The notes under the pieces are model-generated. The model saw nothing but the letters and a program-made list of their open reading frames with translations, did no database searches and had not been told where the DNA came from. A stretch of DNA of 31,640 bases, from positions 133,985 to 165,624 of the forward strand of contig NW_019775725.1 of NCBI RefSeq assembly GCF_001039355.2, read 5' to 3'. The position numbers and the translations under genes were made by a program. The stretch is from Lingula anatina. Lineage: Eukaryota > Brachiopoda > Lingulata > Lingulida > Lingulidae. Each line of letters begins with the position of its first letter. Position 1 is the first letter of the stretch. Below are positions 22,355 through 31,640 of this stretch, in pieces.

Positions 22355-25300
22355 CACTACAACATTTACCTGGGTTATTTTTGATGACATTCCTCAGTGC
22401 TTCCAGGGCCTGCTCCACCTGTTTCAATCTCTCACCTTGTTTGTTGGCACAGATTTCAGCCTGCTGCAGGGACATCAGGGAATGTAAATACTGGGGAGAA
22501 ATAGACTAATTATTATCATTTGTGAAATTTTAATGCATCAAAGATGAAATGTTTCAGTCTTTGTGTGTGTTGGTGTGTACCTCATTTAGAGGGACACATG
22601 GTATGTATCATAAATAATACAGAGAGATAAAGATACAAAAGTTTTTCTTTTTTTCTATTTTTGGCACAATGGCTAAATTTGTTAAAATAAGAGGTGATTT
22701 TTCATTTCAATTTTTAATCTACAAATAATTGAAAATTTTGAGAATTACCTGAGCCTGTGATCCTAGGAAGTCCAGCAGGTCAATGGTGAAAGTCTTAGGT
22801 TTTTCCAGAGGAAATGTTGGCTGTTCGTTGTATACCCTGACAAAGATCTCTCCTACTATCAACTCCTTGCTGTGGATGGTGTAGACAAATGTGGAGCCAA
22901 AATCTGGGTCACAATCACCCTGGAAATGGTGAAAAGTTTGCCTATTTTTATTTCAGTATTGAAATAATTACCTTCGGAGAAAAATAATTTGATGTCTTTG
23001 GGTGCAATTAATTTATGACTTAACTTTCTTCTGCTTCTGTAAACACTGGACATGCACCCAAGGGCTTGTTAAATGAGCCTCTTGAGGAAATTAGGCTTGT
23101 CTGACAAAGATTTTATTGTCAACATTGCCAGAAGCCACTTTTCTATATTCTACTCAATGCCAGGAGGAGTCATGTTTATCTTTTAACCTGATTGCATTCA
23201 GCAAAAATCCCTGCAGAATTAGTTAGAACTACCTAGTACATGTTCCATTGTAAAAGGACACAAACTATTTGTGAAGCCAGACCCATATCTCTGAACTCAC
23301 ATGTCTTATCACTAACTGCTGTTGATCACTGACAAACTCGTTGAGTTCTGCTCTGGTGGCGTTGTCCCAGATAAGATACGGGTTCTCTGTATTACTGTTC
23401 AGGATCTTCAATACCTGGAAACCAAACAAAATATACATTTACTTCTAAAGTTTAAAACAAGTTGTGAAGAATGTACCATTTTTTAAAGGCTGAACCAATA
23501 AAAGTACACTATATTCCACTAGTTCAAGTAAGTACTCAAGATCTTAAGTGTTGAAAGTCAAACAATCTTTAATCTTTAATCATCACAAACCGAATGACCT
23601 CAAAAAAAATATTGTAAAGTCAACAGAGAGTTAAACATTTCATGAAACAGTTGGAAACAAATGGATCAAAGTCACATTCAAAGAGTGCACATGTTAATGA
23701 CATTCATCACAAGAATAGTGTTAAAATGGTGCTGAAATCAAAGATGGAAAATAAATCTACCACCACAGACAATGGAGATTTACAAATTAAACCCACCAAT
23801 TGAGTCACTTGTATGTTTCACTTTCTAAGGATCTTAGTCTACATTTTTACAAAAACATTTATAAATTATAATCTATACTATTATCAACAGGAGGGGAAAA
23901 TATAATAAGTAAAAGTGATTCCAATATCATGCATCCACACAAACATGCTACTTATATGATGCACAGACATGATTAAACAATTGTTTTGCTTTCATAAAAC
24001 TTATAAATGCCAGTTTCAAACCTCCAGCAAAACAGTCTCCCCCTCCCCCACACCCAAAAACAGTGAAAGGGGTATAAACATAGATGCCACAAAAGAAAAT
24101 ACAGTCACTAAAGAACAAAGACCAAAAAAATCTTAATCATGACTTGTTAATGAAAAACTAATTCTGAAAAGTTTTCCTTTAGCTCTAGTATTAGGTCTAA
24201 AAGGAAGTCTCAAATTTTCCTGGGAAAGAAGAGAAACCTGTACCCACCATACAAATGGGCCACCATACAGAATAATGCCATTAGTAGGCCTACTTGTCCA
24301 TATTATATAACATGCAGAAAGGACAATGTGTTCACAAACTTAAAGTTTTACAATGAAATAAAGTTGGTCTTAACTTATTGACTGAAATTCCTCAAAGGAT
24401 AAACTTCAATAAAGCTTGAGCAACCCTGGGTTATTTCTCACTTTTCATTAAAAAAAGGCTAAGCCCAACATCCCCATTTAAGAAAACTATCAATAATTTA
24501 TCCTTTAGGCAAATTAGGCCTAAATCTTAGGTATTTAAGTTAACACCAACTTTTGACTGAAGTTATTCTGACAAAACTGTCCAAAGTAGTAAGATACATT
24601 AAGTGACCATGCTACACTGATACAGCACTACATACCTCAATATCCCAAGTCTAAAATCCAAGAATGATGAACAATCAAGTCAATAACCATCATTTGTGTT
24701 GATCTCAGGTATAAATCATTGTAAAATATTGGTATAGTTCCGTCTTTTAATAAGTGGATTTAAATCTCATGTAAAAGTGAACTATTCAAAAATAACAATT
24801 TATTGTTATGCACTTCAGTGTCATAAGTGACTATGTATGGCATGTTTTGCCATGTGTGTGTCAAAGGGAGACAGTAAGCTGTGATAATGCATTGGGTGTG
24901 ACAGTGTGTTAGGTGTGACAGTGCTTCTTGTGATATTGTGCTAGGTGTGACACTGTACTGTGTGTTGGGTTTTTAACACAGTGTGAAGGGTAAGAGAGGG
25001 TTTGGTAATTATGCTGTTTTGAAATATATTGTAATTGGTACTACAATGTAATCCAACAATGATAGAGTAAAATCCACGAACTGAATATGATAAGGAAAGC
25101 TTTCTCTTTACCTCAGATAGGATTTCTGGAGACTACAGAGAAAAACAGTCAAATATGTAGAACACAGAGATGATTATATAAGAAAATTGTAAACTGACAT
25201 TCATTCACTGTAAAGGTTTGGCACACATGCTCTTCATATAAAATCAAAAGTACCCTTTTTCTTGAGCTCCAATCCTGTGTTTATCAGATAGACAGGACAT

Positions 25301-28300
25301 TTATGCCATATCGAGCACACTCACCTCGGCAGGGTTATCATTGGCTAATTTCCTAGACATGTATGGTGTCAGTAGCGCAGCCAGGGATTTCTTGACCACG
25401 GGGTTCTCTGGTGTACTCTCGTCGCCCAGGGTGTAGCCTCCAAGACGAGACAGAGCACAAATGCTGATCTTAGCCAAGCTGTTTGCCACTTCCTATAGAG
25501 AGTGAACTGATTATTGTGAACATGATCATGAGCAGTAAATGTGATGCTGGAGGCCCAATGGGCAAAAAGCTGTTTTCTGTGTAAGAAATGTATTCATCAT
25601 GTCAGTTCTAGCCATAAAATCTTTCTCTTATTTTCTCTTGTTACCTTTAAACAGCATTGTGCACTTTTATTACAAAACATGCATGAATAAATCAATTGAA
25701 ACTATTTCAAAAGGTTCTGATTATTTAGTGGGATTCCACAGCACTCACAAAAAATTAAAAATAAAAAAGTTTTGTTTCTGAACAGCTATCAATAGGTAAA
25801 TAATCATCGTAAATTATTACAACTTGATGTTACCTTAATTGTTTAAATGAGACAAAACGGCATAAATACACATAACTATTTTCAAAGAGCAAAAAATTAT
25901 CAAAATTGTAAAATTTCTATTTCAATCTTCATGATTTATCAATACATGTGACATCACTTTTCAACATTTTAAAAACCAATTGGCATTTTTATTTTTATGT
26001 TTATAAATATAACCAGCTCTAAGATGGTATATTTACCTGTTGATTGGATTCTCCACTCCTTTCAACTCCGCCCTCCTCCAGAGTGTAGTCATAATTGAAC
26101 AGGAACAGTAACAAGTGCCACATACATCCAGACTTGAACAGGTGGTTTTGGAGGTAAAAGTCCACACAGAAAGCACTGACACAGTTCACAACCACTGTGT
26201 TCAGATATGGCAGATTCTGTAAAGAATTTACGGCTTTGTAACAGCAATTATAATATTTCAATTTTTGTTAATAGCAGGATGAAAAAAATTATCTGCACTA
26301 CAGAGATGTCTATATTTCTACATTAATTCTTAATGAACTGACAGTGTATAGATCACCTTGAAGTAGAGGATTCTGCAGAGATCTTTTACAATAGTTGGAT
26401 TTTCCTGGATCTTCTCTCTGCAGCCTTCAAACTGGGAGGCAACTGCATAACATCTGGCTATGTGAATGCACACCTGAAACACGGAATATTTCTCTTAAAA
26501 TACTAGGTGGTTGACAGCATCATGTTTTGTGACAATAATCAGAGTTGGAATTAACTTTCAATTTGTTTTATCTTAATAATTGCATCTATTTGCTGAAACC
26601 CTTTACCCCATCATCTACTGTTATGGTGAAAGTTGTAAAAACTGAAAAATCCTGAACACTTAGCTTGCAATTTCTCTGCCTTTGAATCATATAAAATAAC
26701 AACCAAAATGAAGACTGAAAATCCTGAAATCAGACATAATCCTGAAAACTTTCAGCCATGTTTTAAACCTGTGTTCAAACACTATGATAATATAAGCATG
26801 CTACCTTTACTGCCAGCTCCTCAGGTTTGGTGGAAGAACTCAGCACACCAACACAACGCGAGAATGCTTCTTGTAATGTCTTGAAAAAATTATAACATCA
26901 TGAAAAATTAGCTTTCATTTCAATCCATAATTTGAATGTTTTTAATTTCACAGTAACACTTTACTCTCATCCTAATGAGCCTATAAATGTTCAACTTATT
27001 AAATAAAGCACGAAATAAAGCATGAGAATGGCAGTTTAGAAATCTTTGCATTTTTCTTCTCATAGGACATGTTAGTACTAAGTTTAACTGCTTTATTTTC
27101 ACATCAAGGAGCACTTGCTTCAATTTTCTATTCCCCTACTATCTTCACTATCTCCTTACCTCAGAAATTACAGTCGAGATTATCTAACAGGGGGATTTCT
27201 CAAGTTACTAGTAGATTCCTGAACATGACCATTACTTTTGGGTTTTAAAAACAAACCTAACACCATTTCTTTACCTGATGGAATACAAATCTTCAAAGCT
27301 TTCAATTTTTAACACTAAATCTCCTTTGTTCAGGCAGCTAGTTGCCGTATATCTACCTCAATTCCACTCTCCCTCCTGAGTTCCTCTGCATTGAGGGCGG
27401 AGCAATTGACAGTATGGAAGGCCAGTTCACTGGAGGCCTCTAGGAGGGGCACTGACTTGGAGAACAGGGTGTCGTCCTGGGTCTCCATCTTGATTGTCTT
27501 TATCAGCATGGGATATCCCGCATACTTGTACGGCTCCAAGACTGGGACAGAGAAATAACTACATAAGTACTTTTCCATATAATATGGTAAGTTTAAAGTA
27601 AAAAAAAAAAAACAAACTTACAAACCTTTCACATTAAGAGAAATATGTCTGTATAACAACTTTCGTAAACCCCTTAAGATAAAACCATCAAAAAAATGAA
27701 AAACATTACTCTTTCACATGACTAGACTTTTTGACTAAAGATGAAACCCTACTAGAATGAAAATTCAAAAATATTTTTAAAAATATTTTTCATCAACCAT
27801 ACACTTACCATCCTTGTGTCTGCTGAATAAAATACTCTGTGCTCTGAGAATGAGGACAATGTTATCTGGGTCAGGGCCCTCTGTGATCTTAGTCTTACTG
27901 CACAGGAACTCGTAGGCTTTGTTCACCTTCTCAAACATGTCCTGAAAAAAGTATGCATCATATGAGCAATATGTGGACTAGATTTGGCAGAATTAGAGGT
28001 TAAAGTACAACATTTTTCAATTTTGCAGGTTCCTCTTCCAATCACATAATAGTAACACATAATAAATGATAATTCTGTCACCTGTATTCCAATTACTGTC
28101 CAGTACTTTGAAAAAGACATTTTTTTTCTCTTCCACTATGAATTCAATAGTCCGTCACACCTAACAAACTGGTCCCACCTAACACAATACCACTGGTCAC
28201 AGCTAACACAATACTACTAATCACAGCTAACACAATACCTACCCTGCCCTCAGGATTCTTATCAGGATGGTATTTCTGGGCCAACCTGAAGTAAGCTTTT

Positions 28301-31300
28301 CTTATCTTGCCTTCATCAGTACTGGAATGAACACATACAACAAAATTAAATCTACATCAGTGATACTGCTTATTCATTTATTTATTTTTACTGTTAAATT
28401 CTTCTTTTCTTGCACCTTGAAAAAGTTTCATTTTTACAAAATCCTGGAACTTTGTCAAACTACTGACCCTAATCAATAAAATCAAACATTATCTATTTAA
28501 AATTCTGACCAAACATGTTGTCACCACATCTTTTTTTCCCTCTTCACACCAACTTGGCACTTCTCTTACCCCTCAGGATCTTTGGGTAGTTTCAGAGTTT
28601 CTAAGGCCTCTTCTATTGACATGCTGGGAGGTTTCTTCTCCACTTCTCTCTTCCAGGCATCAAGAATGTCCTTGAGTAATTTCACCTGCAAATCAAATCA
28701 TTTGCTTTCTGATTCTTTTGTCATTAAAAAAAAAAGATCAATTACAATCTAAACAGGCAGCTTGTGAAGAAAGATTGTTGCACAACAACTTATCTGGAGC
28801 CTGAATTCAATCTACAATATGACAGTGACGCAGCTGCATCGAGCATTGCATAATAATTCACTTTAGTTTCAACAAAAAACTTTCAAGATTTGGAGATAAA
28901 AATAATGCTGAAAGAAAAAAAAAAAGGAAAGAAAAAAAGAGGACTCTGAAATAATGACTGGGCATCACCTTCTCATTTGATGATAAGCCAGAATGAAAAA
29001 TGTTACAGAAGTTTTGATAGGCCAATTGAGAAACACTTACAGGCTCTTTGATAGGCCAGTCTGGGAACCTGACAGTATCACACAGATGTTTGAGATAGTA
29101 GATGTTACAGAACAGTTCATTCTCCAGCTGTGGATAGTCTATGATGGGGATAGGACAATACTGGTACAGAGCCCGCGTGTTACTCTGCAGGCGCGGGCTG
29201 AAGTCTGCGAGGTGGGCCGCTATCTTCTCAATCATGAGACGTCTGGAAGAGAATGTGCTCTTGATGCATTTTAAGTTTACCAAAACAGTCATAATTCTGT
29301 TTTCTGGGTTCTAATTATAGTCATTTGTGAGTCACCTGCTTAAGATTTTTGGCCCAGGTGAAAATATTCCATGCTGTTTCCTAAAGCTTAAATAAACACC
29401 ATTTTGAAATTCTACTTATTCAAATGTTAAATATCTCAGTGTTATCATAACCTGTTAGGCAGTTCCATTCTAAGATATTTTTTCAGTTGCGAAGAGATTA
29501 GAAAAAGACTATTCTTTTACATGGAGCAATATGTAATATCTGTTTAGCTTGAACTGGTTGACCTCTGGTTGTCACAGAATTCACTCCCTCACCTCATTTC
29601 ATTACACCAGATGGCCTCAGGAGTATCAAACTCTCCTAGGAAGATCTCAGCAAACTTCTCAGACTCGTAGTTCTCCAGATAGCAGATCATAGCCTCTGGC
29701 ATAATGTGGCCCAGCACACTGCGAGATACTATGTCTGATGTAATGTTCTGAAATAATTTCAAAAATTTCAATATTTGTTCGCTCAAAATATCTTTCTTCA
29801 CTTTAATCTTAGTTATTATTCATGAAATAAAATGCATTTTTGAATAATGTCAAACTAAAATACATCTTATCTCCATCAAATGTATTCAACAGGTGTCTGT
29901 GAGATTAAGCAAATGTTTTTTATGGTGATGTGGTGATGGGATTGTAAAATACGAAATATTACAAGTGATGACGTTCTAGAGATCACAGAAAGATCATGAC
30001 TACATCTATCATAAACATTTGATGAATTCCTTACCTCATCTGACCTGAAGGCCTGCTTTAGGTGAGTATACTTAAGAAATTTGACAACTGGAAGAACATT
30101 GGATCCTGTGTACATCATAATGAAATAGAAAGCTCCTGTTAAATACAGCCGGCTCAAGTTGGGGTTGTCTTGCATGATCAAATACAGCAACACTGCCACC
30201 TTTTCTACTATGATGGGGTCAAAGGTCAACAAGAGCTAAAAGAAAATACAAAACAATATCACCTTTTCTTCATAGGAATAACACATCAAATGGAAGGGAT
30301 CAATTTCCTTTACTTAAAATGCAAACAGAATACAAAATAAAACATTTATGCAAAAACTAAAAAAAGTTGAAAAAAAAAAAATAATAAGATGAAACACTGT
30401 TTCAAATCAAATTACAAATTCCTAATTCTTTTTGAAAAAAATTATCTCATGAGGCTGTACCTGCACTAAGTGCGATAAACATGTAGCATCAGACAGCAGA
30501 CGTTTGCACCTTGGGAGAGGTCTGATAATAGCACCATCTGGGTCTCTGGAATGTGAAATATTACAGGTAAGTGAATTATTAAATTCAAAAGACGTTATTC
30601 ATTTGAAAAAACTTTTCTATATAAAAAGGATTTCTCTTCTTTATTACATGCCAGTAAATTCACTTTATTAAAAAAAAATGCAAGAAAGGCTATCATTAGA
30701 ACGAAAATATTTTTTCCTCCTTAATTGAGTTACTTACCTACTTGGATAAAATTCAGATATTTTTATCAACATATTGAGAATGGCAATGGCTAAGTCACTC
30801 TCATTCATCACAGCCTGGCCAGTTGCCAGCAGACACCATTTGAGTTGTGGAACAGAAGATAGAGGGCGCCACCCATCCATACCCTGCGCCCAACAACGAG
30901 TCTTGGCATGGAGAACACCTTCTTTGTATAGATCTTTCATCTGAATTGATAGAGACACCATAAAGTCACAGTAACTTCCAACAGTGAATTAAAATACATC
31001 TCATGATAACTTTGTTTGTGTTATATAAGATTAATAATCTTAGTTGGCAAAAGGAAAGTACAATAGATAAAACGTAGATCAAAATCTAATTTGGCCAAAG
31101 ATTACAATAATCCTGTCTTACCTCTTCAAAGCTGAAAGGTCCTAACCTCTCTTTGTCCTTGTTGCCATAGTACCACTCCTTCTCACTGTCCCTCTTCATG
31201 TCAGGGGCAGCCTCTAACACATTGCTCTGAAATCAGAAGAAAATAGGACTTAATGATTTCAACCATAAAATATACCAAAGCAATCACCTTTTTTTTAATC

Positions 31301-31640
31301 TAACTCATAGGGACAATAATATGACTCATGGTGATAAATAACATAATTATGTTGACCTTGCAAGAGTTGACCTACCTGTAAGGGTACTGCGGCCCTAGTG
31401 ATATGGAGGTGGGCTAGGGTGAGCAGGTCAACCAATGATATTAAACTTTTGACCTTGTAAGAGTTGACCTACCTGTAAAGATACTGTGGCCCTAGTGGTA
31501 TGGAGGTGGGCTAAGGTGAGCAGGTCAACCAGTGGTATTAAACTGTTGACCTTACAAGAGTTGACCTACCTGTAAAGGTACTGTTGCCCTAGTAGTATGG
31601 AGGTGGGCTAGGGTGAGCAGGTCAACTAGTACCTTGATTC
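16787..31640 (-). CDS. DNAJC13: DNAJC13/RME-8 endosomal J-domain protein, C-terminal ~1,300 residues (5' part outside window)
   Basis: Twenty-eight exons on the minus strand, all in agreeing phase: 31570-31640 (partial), 31122-31226, 30738-30940, 30461-30545, 30035-30235, 29593-29747, 29041-29242, 28570-28685, 28243-28321, 27809-27941, 27357-27541, 26805-26879, 26357-26473, 26037-26216, 25325-25492, 23301-23414, 22749-22919, 22370-22490, 22022-22113, 20805-20904, 20454-20528, 19713-19913, 19309-19390, 18750-18966, 18354-18533, 17598-17879, 17159-17258, 16787-16872 (stop 16787-16789). Order: GYF-like segment, IWN motif (EAIWCNEM), J domain with HPD, then armadillo-like helical sequence with two more IWN motifs (YLIWDN, ELIWND). 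It ends in the conserved [11 protein letters not shown] tail. RME-8 is a peripheral endosomal Hsc70 co-chaperone that works with sorting nexin/retromer and WASH in recycling. The central J domain flanked by IWN repeats is diagnostic. Assignment is very secure; the 5' ~900 residues lie beyond 31640. Confidence 0.97.
17946..18207. other. ~260-bp intronic segment present only in the right copy
   Basis: Compared with the left copy near 10375, the DNAJC13 intron here carries an extra stretch of about 260 bp. No terminal repeats or target duplication are evident, so it may be a deletion in the left copy and not an insertion here. Edges are approximate. Confidence 0.6.
19250..19287. repeat. (AATA)n microsatellite, right copy
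   Basis: Shorter allele of the tract at 11453-11510, in the same intron position about 20 nt downstream of the donor of exon 19309-19390. Confidence 0.95.
19935..20190. repeat. Foldback (inverted-repeat) element, right copy
   Basis: Arms 19961-20003 and 20101-20142 are imperfect inverted complements. The reverse complement of the left arm reads CTGATTGCATTCAGCGAGAG and the right arm begins CTGACTGCACTCAGCAAGAG, both ending near GGAGTTAGTT. The pairing is better than in the left copy, as expected if both descend from one insertion. It lies in the DNAJC13 intron between exons 20454-20528 and 19713-19913. Confidence 0.7.
21225..22078. repeat. 71-bp tandem array, 12 copies, duplicating an exon end and its splice donor
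   Basis: Period is exactly 71 bp, with unit starts at 21241, 21312, 21383 and so on to 22022. The eleven left units appear identical; the rightmost differs by one base (AAGCCTG against AAGTCTG) and is part of the genuine DNAJC13 exon 22022-22113. On the minus strand each unit holds the last ~54 nt of that exon (through QQFALE) followed by the donor GTAGGT and about 11 nt of intron. The near-zero divergence implies recent expansion or gene-conversion-like homogenisation; copy number in an assembly may be inaccurate. Confidence 0.97.
22301..22351. repeat. (TTA)n microsatellite
   Basis: About 17 trinucleotide units in the DNAJC13 intron following exon 22370-22490; on the transcribed strand the tract begins about 18 nt after the splice donor. 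Confidence 0.97.
23120..23265. repeat. Third, inverted-orientation copy of the foldback element (partial)
   Basis: Sequence from about 23140 to 23250 aligns with the reverse complement of the left half of the element at 12168-12425. Shared blocks include TATTCTACT, GCCAGGAGGAG, TTAATCTTTTA-like sequence and the arm ATTGCATTCAG followed by TTAGTTAGAAC. The second arm was not found. It is more diverged than the two allelic copies, so it is an independent older insertion in another DNAJC13 intron. Confidence 0.6.
23415..25324 (-). other. Long DNAJC13 intron with a candidate microexon and GTGACAGTG repeats
   Basis: This 1.9-kb interval is the longest intron of the gene inside the window. It holds a candidate 21-nt exon at 25112-25132 and, at about 24893-24970, a short imperfect repeat of the type GGTGTGACAGTGTGTTA. 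Nothing else recognisable was seen. Confidence 0.7.
25112..25132 (-). CDS. DNAJC13: Candidate 21-nt in-frame cassette microexon of DNAJC13
   Basis: On the minus strand, TTTTTCTCTGTAG precedes and GTAAAGAG follows a 21-nt segment reading SPEILSE. The flanking exons (25325-25492 ending DNPAE, 23301-23414 starting VLKILNSN) meet in phase 0, so including it inserts seven residues without a frame change. Skipping it gives a join that matches the spacing of vertebrate DNAJC13 (…TEILKMLNSN). That suggests alternative inclusion, if it is an exon at all. Confidence 0.45.
28154..28242. repeat. 24-bp imperfect tandem repeat abutting the J-domain exon donor
   Basis: Four related units begin near 28154, 28172, 28196 and 28220 (GTCACAGCTAACACAATACT type, spacing 18, 24, 24). 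The last one ends in CCTAC at 28238-28242, the reverse complement of the donor GTAGG of exon 28243-28321. Confidence 0.8.
28243..28685 (-). CDS. DNAJC13: DNAJC13 J-domain exons
   Basis: Sub-feature of the gene. Exon 28570-28685 encodes the lead-in ([20 protein letters not shown]). Exon 28243-28321 encodes helix II, the loop with the catalytic HPD tripeptide ([11 protein letters not shown]), and the start of helix III. The domain continues into exon 27809-27941 ([13 protein letters not shown]). HPD is intact, so stimulation of Hsc70 ATPase activity is expected. Confidence 0.97.
30738..31226 (-). CDS. DNAJC13: DNAJC13 GYF-like segment (two exons)
   Basis: Sub-feature of the gene. Exons 31122-31226 and 30738-30940 encode [19 protein letters not shown] followed by [20 protein letters not shown] and a tail with [12 protein letters not shown]. 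The WYY…GPF…(6-8)…L…G…W pattern is that of the GYF_2-type domain annotated upstream of the J domain in RME-8 proteins. Its ligand is not established from sequence. Confidence 0.85.
31351..31626. repeat. 97-bp tandem repeat, ~3 copies, duplicating another exon end and its splice donor
   Basis: Identical landmarks (GAGTTGACCTACCTGTAA) recur at 31364, 31461 and 31558, a period of 97 bp. On the minus strand each unit encodes [10 protein letters not shown]…LQ and then the donor GTAGGTCAAC. Only the rightmost has unique exon sequence before it (IKVL), so it is the original exon; the other two are downstream copies with a few substitutions each, and their frames are still open. Confidence 0.95.

Noticed and set aside
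22236-22487. 83-codon + frame with a long leucine run
   Set aside because: The leucines come from the (TTA)n microsatellite and the rest is antisense to a DNAJC13 exon.
26920-27123. 67-codon minus frame in a DNAJC13 intron
   Set aside because: No acceptor/donor pair in a compatible phase and the flanking exons already join in phase with conserved protein sequence.

Overview
This is eukaryotic nuclear DNA from an invertebrate animal. It is AT-rich, has long introns with GT/AG borders, and carries many microsatellites and MITE-like repeats. The protein families, plus strong heterozygosity between two copies of one segment, suggest a lophotrochozoan, probably a bivalve mollusc. That taxonomic guess is inference. 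No bacterial, viral or organellar genes were seen.

Layout, left to right: (1) 1-746, nothing recognised. (2) 747-2137 (+), a four-exon secreted or membrane-anchored Ly6/uPAR-domain protein. (3) 2930-4439 (+), a three-exon paired-like homeobox gene with an N-terminal eh1 motif, a Q50 homeodomain split at the classic 46/47 intron site, and a C-terminal OAR motif. (4) 5703-6605 (+), a single-exon gene for a 300-residue basic protein I do not recognise. (5) 9240-12141 (-), the last seven coding exons of DNAJC13/RME-8. (6) 12460, a single N. (7) 12907-13809 (+), a second copy of the 300-residue gene. (8) 16787-31640 (-), the C-terminal ~1,300 residues of DNAJC13 in 28 exons, running off the right edge of the window. 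It includes the GYF-like segment, the J domain with HPD, three IWN-type motifs and the stop codon.

The central structural fact is that 5257-12459 and 12461 to about 20217 are the same locus twice, abutting exactly at the N. Silent differences dominate in coding sequence; introns differ by substitutions, microsatellite length and indels. The simplest reading is two haplotype contigs whose overlapping ends were scaffolded without merging (a false duplication), not a real tandem duplication. If so, the order is Ly6 gene > homeobox gene > 300-residue gene > < DNAJC13, with the last two convergent. The two copies also act as an allele comparison: they reveal a 338-bp TTAA-flanked MITE present in one copy only, and show that the unknown gene is under strong protein-level constraint.

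Within DNAJC13 the most unusual pattern is the position of tandem repeats. A 71-bp x12 array and a 97-bp x~3 array each copy the end of an exon together with its 5' splice site. A 24-bp repeat starts at the J-domain exon's donor. A (TAA)n and a (TTTA)n tract sit within ~26 nt of other donors. There is also a candidate 21-nt in-frame cassette microexon and a foldback-type intronic repeat present in both orientations. I found no complete new biological system; the donor-linked repeats and the uncharacterised conserved protein are the best leads.
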